64,000 nucleotides of DNA from an uncultured Pelagibacteraceae bacterium (GCA_902594675.1 CACJNE010000005.1:31701-95700); one strand, 5' to 3'; positions 17,980 through 26,314 are shown, counted from the stretch's first letter. Numbers and translations: made by a program. The notes: a model not told the origin generated them from the letters alone.

Positions 17980-18552
17980 TTAATTAAAAGGCCCCTTTTT
18001 AGGGGCCTTTTTTTTGTTCCTAAAATAGGAAATACCAGCAAAACCCTCTAAGTTAACTAAATTTAAAAGTAGAAGCATTTTTAAGTTTGTCTTTGAAACT
18101 CCACCCAAAGCTATAATTTTTTTTTTGGATAAATTTGATAACAATTTAAATTTATTAATTCCTAAGAAGTTATTATTTTTTTTAAATATTGAGGATAGAA
18201 AAACTTTATCCACTTTTTGTTTTTCTTTAATTCTTATATCCTTTAAATTGTGAGCAGATCCTATTAAAATAAAACCTTTCTTTAATTTATAGGTCAAGTG
18301 ATTAAAATTTTTATTAAATGATGGTATATACGCTCCATCTAAATTTAATTTTATAGCAAGTTTAATATTATTTGATAGGACAAATTTAAGTCCTCTACTT
18401 TTGCAATAATGTTTTATATCGAGTATTTTTTTAACATTGAAATCTTCTTTGTAATTTCTATATATTATCCAAGTATTTTTATCTTGCATATCAAGATTAC
18501 TTTTCTCTAATTTTTCTATAAAGTAGTATCTTAGAAGTATTTTTTTATGCAT
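17980..18552 (-). CDS. Thiamine phosphate synthase / TenI-like protein
   Basis: The 190-residue product resembles the TMP-TENI TIM-barrel superfamily, in particular the divergent alphaproteobacterial ThiE-like branch: WIIYRNY near the start, YCKSRGLKFVLSNNIKLAIKLNLDGAYIPS, GFILIGSAHNLKDI, a VDKVFLSSIFK strand and IIALGGVSKTNLKMLLL near the phosphate site. The barrel is short and lacks several canonical ThiE substrate residues, so it may be a TenI-type or other isomerase. ATG at 18552 is preferred to an upstream TTG at 18564. That ATG shares an ATGCAT palindrome with the divergent yggS start. Its 3' end overlaps the porin terminator. Confidence 0.65.
   Translation of the reverse strand: MHKKILLRYYFIEKLEKSNLDMQDKNTWIIYRNYKEDFNVKKILDIKHYCKSRGLKFVLSNNIKLAIKLNLDGAYIPSFNKNFNHLTYKLKKGFILIGSAHNLKDIRIKEKQKVDKVFLSSIFKKNNNFLGINKFKLLSNLSKKKIIALGGVSKTNLKMLLLLNLVNLEGFAGISYFRNKKKAPKKGPFN
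17986..18015 (+). terminator. Intrinsic terminator of the porin gene
   Basis: Stem AAAAGGCCCC / GGGGCCTTTT with loop TTTTTA, followed by further T residues up to 18015. It is the strongest GC-rich hairpin near any gene end here. It also lies inside the 3' end of the convergent TenI/ThiE-like gene, whose last residues (KKGPFN) are encoded by the hairpin. Confidence 0.93.
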
Positions 18553-19209
18553 AAAACAGTACAAAATTTAATCTCTATTCAAAGTTCAATCAAATCAAAA
18601 ATTTTGGAATTAAATGAAAAGGAAAGAATACCAAGGATAATTGCGGTATCAAAAACTTTTAAGATAGATCATATTATGCCACTGATAGAGTATGGGCACT
18701 TAGATTATGGAGAAAATAAAGTTCAAGAGGCAATTGAAAAATGGACGGATATTAAAATGATTAATGACAAAATTAAACTACATTTAATTGGAAAACTTCA
18801 AACTAACAAAGTTAAATTTGCTGTAAAAATTTTTGATTATATTCATTCTCTCGATAGTGAAAAGTTAGCTAAGAAATTAGCTGAAGAACAAATAAAACAA
18901 AACGTGAAACCTAAAATTTTTATTCAGATAAATGTTGGAGAGGAAAATCAAAAATCTGGAATTAATAAAAAAGATTTAACTGAGTTTTTCAATTTTTGTA
19001 AAAATTTGGGTCTCAATATAATTGGAACTATGTGTATTCCACCATTTGGAGAAGACTCGACTAAATTTTTTTCACAAATGAGTGAACTAAATCAAAAAAT
19101 TGATTTAAAAGAATTAAGTATGGGAATGTCTTCTGATTATCTTGATGCGATAGAATTTAAATCAACATATGTTAGAATTGGTTCGAATATTTTTGGCCAA
19201 AGATCTTAA
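18547..19209 (+). CDS. yggS: PLP homeostasis protein, YggS family
   Basis: YggS/PROSC proteins bind pyridoxal phosphate and balance the cellular PLP pool; they have no known catalytic activity. The 220-residue product shows RIIAVSKTFKIDHI with the PLP lysine, LDYGENKVQEAIEKW, LHLIGKLQTNKVKFAV, IQINVGEENQKSGI, and near the C-terminus LSMGMSSDYLDAIEFKSTYVRIGSNIFG. All match the family. The gene is divergent from the ThiE-like gene and both start in the same six bases. It ends tail-to-tail with the L,D-transpeptidase gene. Confidence 0.95.
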   Translation: MHKTVQNLISIQSSIKSKILELNEKERIPRIIAVSKTFKIDHIMPLIEYGHLDYGENKVQEAIEKWTDIKMINDKIKLHLIGKLQTNKVKFAVKIFDYIHSLDSEKLAKKLAEEQIKQNVKPKIFIQINVGEENQKSGINKKDLTEFFNFCKNLGLNIIGTMCIPPFGEDSTKFFSQMSELNQKIDLKELSMGMSSDYLDAIEFKSTYVRIGSNIFGQRS

Positions 19210-19700
19210 TTTATCTTAATTTTAGTTTTTTTATTAACAAGTTTTATCAAGATTAAAAAATCTTTTTTTTGAAGAGTTAGACACCCAAATGTGGGTTCAA
19301 AATTTTTTGTAAGATGAATAAATATTGCACTTCCTTTTCCTAATTTTGGATTTTTAGTATTATAGTGAATTGGAATTAAAAAATCGTATTTATAATCATT
19401 TCTAAATAATTTTTCATGTCGAATATTTTTTTTTATGTTTATGAGCTTATTATAATATTTTTTATTTTTAATATCATCACACCACCCCATGTTTTTTTTA
19501 ATTGGGATACACTTTAATTTAGTTAAAGGTTTAGGATGTCTGTCTTTTCTATAGTATAAATTACCTAACGAAAATATTCCAATAGGAGTTTTCTTATCAC
19601 CTTCTATCTTACTCTTAGTAAATCCACTTTTTCCAATTGAACACTTAAAATTAAAATCGTCAAATTTAAGAGTTTCTTTATTTTTCAAAATAATTGTCAT
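19206..19700 (-). CDS. L,D-transpeptidase catalytic-domain (YkuD) protein
   Basis: Predicted to form or edit peptidoglycan 3-3 cross-links or related amide bonds. The 164-residue protein has GDKKTPIGIFSLG (residues 35-46), the family's TPxGxF motif, then SAIFIHLT with the conserved His at residue 129 and PTFGCLTL with the catalytic Cys at residue 140. The usual S-x-G-C-x-R motif is changed to TFGCLTL, lacking the Arg. No clear signal peptide is visible, which is common in this short subfamily. Its ATG lies 13 bases from that of a divergent winged-helix regulator. Confidence 0.8.
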   Translation of the reverse strand: MTIILKNKETLKFDDFNFKCSIGKSGFTKSKIEGDKKTPIGIFSLGNLYYRKDRHPKPLTKLKCIPIKKNMGWCDDIKNKKYYNKLINIKKNIRHEKLFRNDYKYDFLIPIHYNTKNPKLGKGSAIFIHLTKNFEPTFGCLTLQKKDFLILIKLVNKKTKIKIN

Positions 19701-19713
19701 ATCCTCTTTATAT

Positions 19714-20274
19714 ATGAATAATCGAACTTTAGTAATTTATGATTTCAATGTCCTATATGATATTCTTGTTGAACTAGAAGATTATCTTGGCTTTAAAATA
19801 TTTAAAATTAAAAAAATTGAAGATCTAGAAATTTATAATAATGAAAAACACAATACTTTATTAATCTCAAAAGAAAAAATATTTAATGATGAGTATCAAT
19901 TAAAGATTTTTACATATCCAGTTGAAATATCAAAGTTAGTAGAAAATATAAATATTAAATTTTTAAAAAATAAATATACCCAACAGTCAGATATTAACAT
20001 TGGTAATTATAAACTAAATTCAAACTCAAGAAAAATTAGTAATGGATCTAATTATTTAGATCTTACTGAGCGTGAGGCAAACATTTTAATTTATTTAAAA
20101 AATTCAAAAAAACCTGTAAAAATTTCTCAGATGCAAGCAGAAGTATGGGGGCATAACTCAAAATTAGAAACCCATACTGTAGAGACACATATTTATAGAT
20201 TAAGAAAAAAAATAAAAGATATATTTAAGGATGATAATTTCATAAAAAGTTCTAAATCTGGTTATTTTATTTAG
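19714..20274 (+). CDS. Orphan winged-helix (OmpR/PhoB-type) transcriptional regulator with degenerate receiver
   Basis: The C-terminal half (residues 96-186) is a typical OmpR/PhoB DNA-binding domain: DLTEREANILIYL, then MQAEVWG, the recognition helix ETHTVETHIYRLRKKI, and the wing SSKSGYFI. The N-terminal 90 residues look like a reduced receiver fold (TLVIYD at the start, NTLLIS where the phospho-acceptor strand should be), but the acceptor Asp is replaced and the domain is about 30 residues short. No histidine kinase is adjacent. It probably acts without phosphorylation. The divergent L,D-transpeptidase 13 bases away is a plausible target, by position only. Confidence 0.75.
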   Translation: MNNRTLVIYDFNVLYDILVELEDYLGFKIFKIKKIEDLEIYNNEKHNTLLISKEKIFNDEYQLKIFTYPVEISKLVENINIKFLKNKYTQQSDINIGNYKLNSNSRKISNGSNYLDLTEREANILIYLKNSKKPVKISQMQAEVWGHNSKLETHTVETHIYRLRKKIKDIFKDDNFIKSSKSGYFI

Positions 20275-20331
20275 TGAAACAAAAAGACAATAATATTCAA
20301 CTTTAACTAAGCTTAGATCTTAAATATCATA

Positions 20332-20454
20332 ATGAAAATAATAATGAAAAATAAAAAAAATTTAGCTATGAAAGATTTATTTACAAATAAATATAAACCT
20401 CGAATCGTTAAACCTAAAAAAGGTAAAGGAAGTTTTAAAAGAAAAAAAAAGTAA
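20332..20454 (+). CDS. Small ArfA-like ribosome-rescue protein
   Basis: A 40-codon reading frame whose C-terminal part reads MKDLFTNKYKPRIVKP followed by KKGKGSFKRKKK. This resembles the ribosome-binding core of ArfA (in E. coli LFRQRVEKNKKGKGSYMRK), including the KGKGS[YF]xR signature and the basic tail that enters the empty mRNA channel of stalled ribosomes. A second in-frame ATG at 20344 gives a 36-residue form. It ends 3 bases from the convergent adenosine-kinase gene. No strong Shine-Dalgarno is seen. Similarity is judged by eye only, and a basic low-complexity peptide could mislead, but the order of conserved residues is good. Confidence 0.6.
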   Translation: MKIIMKNKKNLAMKDLFTNKYKPRIVKPKKGKGSFKRKKK

Positions 20455-20457
20455 TCT

Positions 20458-21387
20458 CTAAAGTCTCGCGCCAATCTGTTGAATAACTTTAGATGACATC
20501 TCTGTACCTTTATCTAAACTCTCTTTTAGAGACATATTATTTACATGACCATGAAGAAATCCACCTGCAAAAAGATCCCCGGCTCCAGTTAAATCTACAA
20601 CTTTAAGACCTTCTTTAATTCCACACTCAACAACTTCATCTCCGTTTATAGCGACAGCACCTTTTTCTCCTCTAGTTAGAACAATTATTTTGTTAAGAGA
20701 TTTAGAAAAACTAATTACCTCATCAAAAGACTTTGCATCTACTAATGACATTATCTCTTGTTCATTAGCAAATGTGATATCTAATTTATTCTTAACTAAT
20801 TCTAAAAAATGAGGTTTATGTCTATCAACACAAAATTGGTCAGATAATGACATTGCAACTTTATTTGCATTTTGAATTGCTTTTTCGAAAGCTTTTTTGG
20901 GTTCTCCTTCGTCCCACAGGTATCCTTCTAAAAGTATTATTTCACTTTGCTTAATTGCGTCTGCACTGACATCCTTTTCATTTATTTTACCTGCAGTTCC
21001 TAAAAAAGTACACATTGTTCTTTCAGAGTCAGGCGTAACTAATATTAAACAAGTACCAGTAGGTAGCTCTTCTTTTTTCTTTGAGTAAAAATATTTAACA
21101 TTCTCTTGCTTAAGACCATCTTCGTATTTACTTCCTAGATCATCATCGTTTACTTTTCCTATAAATCCTACATCATTCCCAAGTTGTGATAATCCTACAA
21201 TTGAATTTGCAACTGACCCTCCCGAAACAGTTTTTTCAATTTTAAGATTAGAAAACAAGTTTTTGAACTCATTTTCATCAAAGATTAACTTCATCGTACT
21301 TTTGGTTAAATCATTTTGCTTAATAAAATCATCCTCTACTTTACAAATCACATCTACTATTGCGTTTCCTATCCCTAATATTTTCAT
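20458..21387 (-). CDS. Adenosine kinase / PfkB-family sugar kinase
   Basis: Ribokinase-fold kinase of 309 residues. Visible are GIGNAIVDVICKVEDDFI at the N-terminus, VSGGSVANSIVGLSQLG (PfkB signature 1 region) near residue 55, and VVDLTGAGDLFAGGFLHG (signature 2 with the catalytic Asp) near residues 262-279. The overall pattern is that of alphaproteobacterial adenosine kinase-like proteins, which phosphorylate adenosine to AMP; a different nucleoside or sugar substrate cannot be excluded. It follows nth by 3 bases, so dapB-nth-kinase is probably one operon. Confidence 0.85.
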   Translation of the reverse strand: MKILGIGNAIVDVICKVEDDFIKQNDLTKSTMKLIFDENEFKNLFSNLKIEKTVSGGSVANSIVGLSQLGNDVGFIGKVNDDDLGSKYEDGLKQENVKYFYSKKKEELPTGTCLILVTPDSERTMCTFLGTAGKINEKDVSADAIKQSEIILLEGYLWDEGEPKKAFEKAIQNANKVAMSLSDQFCVDRHKPHFLELVKNKLDITFANEQEIMSLVDAKSFDEVISFSKSLNKIIVLTRGEKGAVAINGDEVVECGIKEGLKVVDLTGAGDLFAGGFLHGHVNNMSLKESLDKGTEMSSKVIQQIGARL

Positions 21388-21390
21388 TGT

Positions 21391-22044
21391 TTATGCTTTC
21401 TTAGTTATAAGTGGTTTTTTTCTCCTAGGATAACAAGTGGTACAGATTTTACAAGATAAACCATAACACTCTCTTGCCTTACAGTATTCTCTTCCATAAT
21501 AAATTATTTGAAGATGTAACTTATTCCAATACTTTTTTGGAAAAAGTCTTTTTAAATCTTTCTCTGTTTGAATAACATTTTTTCCATTAGTTAAACCCCA
21601 CCTTTGAGCAAGTCTATGTATGTGAGTATCAATGGGGAAAGCAGGAAAGCCAAATCCTTGAGACATCACCACACTAGCTGTTTTGTGTCCAACACCTGGT
21701 AGTTCTTCAAGTTGCTCAAATGTTTTAGGAACTTTTCCATTATATTTTTCCACTAAAGTTTTTGATAAATTATAAACGCTCTTAGCCTTAACTCTAAAAA
21801 TACCAATACTTCTTATTAGCTTTTCAATTTTTTTTCTTCCAAGCTTAACAAAATGTTCTGGCTTATTATATTTTGGATATATATTTTTTGTTACATTATT
21901 AACATTTACGTCCGTACATTGTGCGGACAAAAGAACAGAAACCAATAAAGTAAACATATTTCTATGTTTGAGAGGTATTGGTGTTTTTGGATATATTTTA
22001 TTTAGAATTCTAAGAACAATTTTTGCTCTTTGTTTTTCGCTCAT
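21391..22044 (-). CDS. nth: Endonuclease III
   Basis: DNA glycosylase / AP lyase that removes oxidised pyrimidines. The 217-residue protein has LSAQCTDVNVNNVTK, the helix-hairpin-helix with catalytic Lys LEELPGVGHKTASVVMSQGFG (near residues 107-127), the catalytic Asp in AFPIDTHIHRLAQRWG, and four C-terminal cysteines in CKARECYGLSCKICTTC for the [4Fe-4S] cluster. Its ATG overlaps the dapB TGA (ATGA), so translation is probably coupled. Confidence 0.96.
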   Translation of the reverse strand: MSEKQRAKIVLRILNKIYPKTPIPLKHRNMFTLLVSVLLSAQCTDVNVNNVTKNIYPKYNKPEHFVKLGRKKIEKLIRSIGIFRVKAKSVYNLSKTLVEKYNGKVPKTFEQLEELPGVGHKTASVVMSQGFGFPAFPIDTHIHRLAQRWGLTNGKNVIQTEKDLKRLFPKKYWNKLHLQIIYYGREYCKARECYGLSCKICTTCYPRRKKPLITKKA

Positions 22045-22817
22045 TTAAAATTTAAAACATCACGCATAGAATATAAACCAGGTTTCTTATTCATTAGCCA
22101 TTTTCCAGCTGTTAAAGCCCCTTCACTATATAAAGCTCTATCAAAAGCCTCATGATTTAGTGTTATAATTTCTTTACCACTAGAAAATTTTACCTCGTGT
22201 TCACCAACAGTTTTGCCTTTACGTATTGAGTTAAAATTAATTTTTTTTCCATAAGGAAAACTTTTATTGTTAAGATATTTCTTTCCAATTAAATTATAAA
22301 AATCTTTATTTTTACCAATTGCTATACCTTTGCCTAGCATCAATGCTGTTCCAGACGGATGATCAATTTTATGTTTATGATGTACCTCATACACTTTACT
22401 TAAAAAATTATTACCTAATGATTTAGAGGCAATTTCAGTTAAATACATCAAAAGATTTATGCCTAAACTCATATTACCAGCTTTTAAAATTGGAATTTTT
22501 TTTGAAAACTTTTTAATTTGAAGTTCCTCTTTTTTTGAGAAACCGGTTGTGCCAATAACTACTCTTTTTTTTAGCTTTGATGCTATTTTAAGAATTTCAA
22601 AAGTACATTTAGGAATTGTAAAATCGATTATTAAATCAACATTTTTAAAAGAATTTTCTTGATTCAAACTAGGTTTTATTCCTGATATATTTTTTTTGAT
22701 TAATCTATTTTCCGTAAGTGCTGTCAGTTTAAAACTTTTATCAATTTTAGAAGATTTTACTAATTGTTGGCCCATTCGTCCCATGCAACCAGATATCGCT
22801 AATTTTACTTTGCTCAT
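22041..22817 (-). CDS. dapB: 4-hydroxy-tetrahydrodipicolinate reductase
   Basis: NAD(P)H-dependent reductase of the diaminopimelate/lysine pathway. The 258-residue protein has the Rossmann motif ISGCMGRMGQQLVKS at residues 8-22, DLIIDFTIP, VIGTTGFS, and the substrate-binding / catalytic block YEVHHKHKIDHPSGTALMLGKGIA near residues 143-166, containing the E-x-H-H-x3-K-x-D-x-P-S-G-T-A signature. It leads the dapB-nth-kinase unit and is divergent from the secreted VCBS-type gene at 22859. Confidence 0.97.
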   Translation of the reverse strand: MSKVKLAISGCMGRMGQQLVKSSKIDKSFKLTALTENRLIKKNISGIKPSLNQENSFKNVDLIIDFTIPKCTFEILKIASKLKKRVVIGTTGFSKKEELQIKKFSKKIPILKAGNMSLGINLLMYLTEIASKSLGNNFLSKVYEVHHKHKIDHPSGTALMLGKGIAIGKNKDFYNLIGKKYLNNKSFPYGKKINFNSIRKGKTVGEHEVKFSSGKEIITLNHEAFDRALYSEGALTAGKWLMNKKPGLYSMRDVLNFK

Positions 22818-22858
22818 TAAATTATTTTAATATATTTTTTCATTAATATACAACAATT

Positions 22859-24295
22859 ATGGTTATTAAATACCTTTTAAAATTTTTTCTGGTTTTATTT
22901 TTTTTTGTGTATCACAATCATTCTAAAGCAGATTTTTTTAAAGATATTACCTTCCAAATTGAAAATAATGATTTTAGATTAAGTTATGGTATTTCCGTTA
23001 CAGATGTAAATCAAGACAACAAATATGAATTTGTGGTTACTGGATTTGGATTTTCAAATTTAGCGCTTACTTATCAAAATGGTAAAATAGTAAATATTAA
23101 TAAAAATGAAATATTTGATGATGCTAAAAGAAAAACAATTGGTGTAGCCGCATGTGATATAGATCAAGATGGCTTTGAAGAAATTTATTTTTTAAACACT
23201 GATACTTATAGTGGAGAAAAAAAATATTCAGATAGATTAATTGATAATAATAGCGATAGCTTTGTAGATTTATTTGAGAAAGAGATTAATAAAAAGAACT
23301 TGAATTTAACCGCTGGTAGATCAGTTGTTTGTGTTGACAGAAATGGTAATGGAAAATATGGAATATATGTTGCTAATTATGGAGGTCCTACTAGATTTTA
23401 TGAACTTCGAACCGGACAAATTTTAGATTTAGCAGAACAGCTTAAAATCAATAAAATAACTGGTGGAAGAGCAGTGGTTGCAGGAAATATTTTGTCAGGA
23501 AAAATGGACATATTTGCTGCAAATGAGAGAGGTAAAAACTTTTTATATTACAACTCCGATGGATATTTTCAGGATATTGCTGAAGATTATAAAGTGGACG
23601 ATCAATATGAAAATGGAAGAGGTACAACTTTAACTGATATATTTTACAGAGGAAGATTAGATATAGTTACTTCTAATTGGAATGGCTATCATAGGGCCTT
23701 TGTTTTAAAAGACAACAAATTTAAAGATATTGCTACTCCAACTTACAATATTCCAACTAGAATTAGAACTGTAATATCAGCAGATTTTGATAATGATGGT
23801 TATGATGAGATATTTATGAATAACATTGGTGAACCAAATAAACTATTCAAAATAAAAGAAAATGGATTTTTTGAAGAAATTAATATTAAAAATGCTTATG
23901 AAGCAAATGGTCTTGGAACAGGTGCTGCAGTTGCAGATATAGATGATGATGGAATTTTAGAATTGTTAATTGCTCATGGTGAGTCTGGAATGCAACCATT
24001 AACAATGTACAAAGCTGATATTAAAAAAGATTTTAAATATTTGAGGATAAAGCCATTAAATAAATTTGGAGCTCCTGCTAGAGGAGCTACTGTAATATTA
24101 AAATCAAATTTGAGAAATCATGCTAAAACAATTGATGCTGGATCTGGTTATTTATGTCAAATGGAACCAGTGGCACATTATGGAATAAGAGATGGTGAAA
24201 AAAATATTTCTATTAAAATTATTTGGACGAATGGTTTTACTGAGACTTTAAATATTAATGAATTAAATAAAACAATAGAAGTTACCCAAAAATAA
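22859..24295 (+). CDS. Secreted FG-GAP/VCBS-repeat protein with ASPIC/UnbV domain (CRTAC1-like)
   Basis: A 478-residue exported protein of unknown function. The N-terminus is a signal peptide (hydrophobic residues 5-20, then HNHSKAD). The body is a predicted beta-propeller with calcium-loop-like repeats: DVNQDNKYE at 49, DIDQDGFEE at 100, DRNGNGKYG at 160, DFDNDGYDE at 309, DIDDDGILE at 360. The C-terminus resembles the ASPIC/UnbV domain (RIKPLNKFGAPARGATV, then HYGIRDGEKNISIKIIWTNG). This is the architecture of CRTAC1 relatives. It is followed 54 bases later by another secreted protein, so the two may act together. No enzyme motif was seen. Confidence 0.8.
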   Translation: MVIKYLLKFFLVLFFFVYHNHSKADFFKDITFQIENNDFRLSYGISVTDVNQDNKYEFVVTGFGFSNLALTYQNGKIVNINKNEIFDDAKRKTIGVAACDIDQDGFEEIYFLNTDTYSGEKKYSDRLIDNNSDSFVDLFEKEINKKNLNLTAGRSVVCVDRNGNGKYGIYVANYGGPTRFYELRTGQILDLAEQLKINKITGGRAVVAGNILSGKMDIFAANERGKNFLYYNSDGYFQDIAEDYKVDDQYENGRGTTLTDIFYRGRLDIVTSNWNGYHRAFVLKDNKFKDIATPTYNIPTRIRTVISADFDNDGYDEIFMNNIGEPNKLFKIKENGFFEEINIKNAYEANGLGTGAAVADIDDDGILELLIAHGESGMQPLTMYKADIKKDFKYLRIKPLNKFGAPARGATVILKSNLRNHAKTIDAGSGYLCQMEPVAHYGIRDGEKNISIKIIWTNGFTETLNINELNKTIEVTQK

Positions 24296-24349
24296 TAGGA
24301 CAATAAAACCCAATTAATTAATTATAATTAAAAGTATACTTGAATAAAT

Positions 24350-25060
24350 ATGAGTTTATTAAAAAAAATTAAAAAATTTATACTATTTAGTCTTTTTATA
24401 AGCTTTAGCATGTCTCAACCTACCCAAGCAACCCAATTTAATTATTATGCTGATCTAGTTGGTGATTGGTCAGAAATTTTTCCTGATCAAAATAGAAATG
24501 CAGCAGGACCAAAATTTTTTAAGCATATCTTGGGTAAAAAAATTACTTTTCAAGACTTTTTGGAATATAACAAACTATATTGTGCAGTGTCTGGTTCGTT
24601 GATAGACCCGAATAACAAGCCAGAATTTGTGTATCTTAATAGCGTTGAAAATGGAGAGAAAATATGTGGTTTTTATCATAGATGCTGTGTACCATGTTCA
24701 TGTGATTTGATGAAATATTCAAAAGTTAAAAAAATGAATTACACTTTTACAGATGGTGAAAAAGAATTTTTTGTTTTAACAATAAGTAATCCCTGTGGAA
24801 AAGATGACTTTCCAATGGAAGTTAATAAGAATTATTTTTGTAACGGTAAAAAACTTGATGCCAAACAAGTATATGTTCTAGATGATAGGTTAGTTATTGG
24901 TTTATTTCACAATGCATCAAAATGTAATGAACAAAGCATAGCAGCAATCGATAAACATGAGATAACTGGCCAATATTGTGCTTTTAGAAATACCGCACCT
25001 CTTGAGGAAGTAAAAGGGGGCATGGGAGATATCTTTATTAGGCTAGCAAAAGAAAATTAA
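24350..25060 (+). CDS. Secreted cysteine-rich protein of unknown function
   Basis: I do not recognise this family. The 236-residue product has a basic N-terminus and hydrophobic segment (residues 10-20) with a likely cleavage after PTQATQ. The mature part contains ten cysteines (about 78, 106, 112, 113, 116, 118, 149, 164, 192, 210), clustered in CGFYHRCCVPCSCDL, suggesting disulfides or metal binding. It follows the CRTAC1-like gene in the same direction and probably shares its transcript. Its stop overlaps that of a tiny convergent membrane ORF. It could be a periplasmic or surface protein. Confidence 0.7.
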   Translation: MSLLKKIKKFILFSLFISFSMSQPTQATQFNYYADLVGDWSEIFPDQNRNAAGPKFFKHILGKKITFQDFLEYNKLYCAVSGSLIDPNNKPEFVYLNSVENGEKICGFYHRCCVPCSCDLMKYSKVKKMNYTFTDGEKEFFVLTISNPCGKDDFPMEVNKNYFCNGKKLDAKQVYVLDDRLVIGLFHNASKCNEQSIAAIDKHEITGQYCAFRNTAPLEEVKGGMGDIFIRLAKEN

Positions 25061-25158
25061 ATTATTCCAATTCCTTCTTTATAGAAATAGGCACCTAATA
25101 TTAAAATTGCTAAAATATAAACAATACCAAAAATAATATATTTAATTTTTTTTTTCAT
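25057..25158 (-). CDS. Very small single-pass membrane protein (33 aa), hypothetical
   Basis: Reading frame starting MKKKIKYIIFGIVYILAILI and ending KEGIGII. It has a basic N-terminus followed by one hydrophobic helix, a plausible small inner-membrane peptide. The ATG follows the dnaJ stop with no gap (TAAATG), which fits coupled translation as the last cistron of dnaK-dnaJ. It fills the otherwise empty space to the convergent gene, overlapping its stop by 3 bases. An AT-rich strand can give such a frame by chance, so confidence is moderate. Confidence 0.4.
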   Translation of the reverse strand: MKKKIKYIIFGIVYILAILILGAYFYKEGIGII

Positions 25159-26286
25159 TTAATTTTTCCAGAAATTTTTAGCTTTTTGAAAAAATCTTTT
25201 AATACTTGGATTTGATCTATCATTTTCGATTTTTCTAAATTTCTCAAGTAATTCTTTTTGTTCTTTGTTTAATGATACTGGTACTTCAGTGTTAACTTGG
25301 ACGTATAAGTCTCCGTAGTCTCCTCTTCTCATAAATGGCATTCCTTTACCTTTCAATCTAAATTGTTTTCCACTTTGTGTTCCGTCTGGAATCTTTATTT
25401 TTGCTTTGCCTCCATCTATTGTAGGTATTTCAATCGTTGTTCCTAATGCTGCATCTGTAAATGAAATAGGAAATTCAAAAAATAAATTTACTTCTGATCT
25501 TTTAAAAAGTTCGTGTGATTCAACATTGATAAATAAATAAAGATCACCATTACTTGCTCCTCTTGATCCAGCTTCTCCTTTTCCAGATAATCTAATCCTT
25601 GTTCCATCATCTACACCTTTAGGAATAGTTACAGAAAGTCTTTTACTAGCTTGCTTTTTGCCTTGCCCTCCGCAACTTGCACATGGATCAGTAATCTGTT
25701 CACCAGAACCAGCACATTGAGGGCATGTTTGCTGAACTGTAAAAAAACCCTGACTTGATCGCACTTGTCCATGACCGCCGCACATTGAGCAAGAACTTGC
25801 ACTATGACCTGGTTTTGATCCTGAACCGCTGCATGTACCACATCTTTCGGACGTTGAAAATTTAATATCTTGTTTTTTTCCACTATAAGCTTCTTCTAAA
25901 GTTATTGAAAGATCATATCTTAAATCAGATCCCCTGTTATTAGATCTTCTTGATCTTCTTCCACCTCCACCAAATCCTTCTCCAAAAAAATCCTCAAAAA
26001 TGTCTGAAAAGGAGCCTGAAAAGTCAAAGTTTCCAAATCCTCCTCTACCACCTCCGCCATTTTCAAAAGCTGCGTGTCCAAAATTATCGTAATTCTGTTT
26101 TCTCTCTGAGTTTGATAAAACATGATATGCTTCTGATGCTTCTTTAAATTTTTCCTCAGCCCCTTTATCACCCTTATTTTTATCAGGATGATATTTTACT
26201 GCTTGTTTTCTGTACGCTGCTTTTATTTGTTCGGGACTAGCACTTTTTTCAACACCTAATACGTCGTAATAATCTCTTTTTGCCAT
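25159..26286 (-). CDS. dnaJ: Chaperone DnaJ (Hsp40)
   Basis: Co-chaperone that delivers unfolded clients to DnaK and stimulates its ATPase. The 375-residue protein has the J domain with the HPD motif in [11 protein letters not shown] (near residue 33), a Gly/Phe-rich linker around 75-110, four zinc repeats ([41 protein letters not shown]) between about 147 and 210, and the C-terminal peptide-binding domains ending in a Lys-rich tail. It lies 28 bases downstream of dnaK. Confidence 0.98.
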   Translation of the reverse strand: MAKRDYYDVLGVEKSASPEQIKAAYRKQAVKYHPDKNKGDKGAEEKFKEASEAYHVLSNSERKQNYDNFGHAAFENGGGGRGGFGNFDFSGSFSDIFEDFFGEGFGGGGRRSRRSNNRGSDLRYDLSITLEEAYSGKKQDIKFSTSERCGTCSGSGSKPGHSASSCSMCGGHGQVRSSQGFFTVQQTCPQCAGSGEQITDPCASCGGQGKKQASKRLSVTIPKGVDDGTRIRLSGKGEAGSRGASNGDLYLFINVESHELFKRSEVNLFFEFPISFTDAALGTTIEIPTIDGGKAKIKIPDGTQSGKQFRLKGKGMPFMRRGDYGDLYVQVNTEVPVSLNKEQKELLEKFRKIENDRSNPSIKRFFQKAKNFWKN

Positions 26287-26314
26287 AACTAGTTATAGAC
26301 AAATGGTTGATAAT

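Noticed and set aside
25629..26171. Overlapping minus-strand frames within dnaJ
   Set aside because: Alternative frames of the Gly- and Cys-rich repeats of DnaJ; no independent support.
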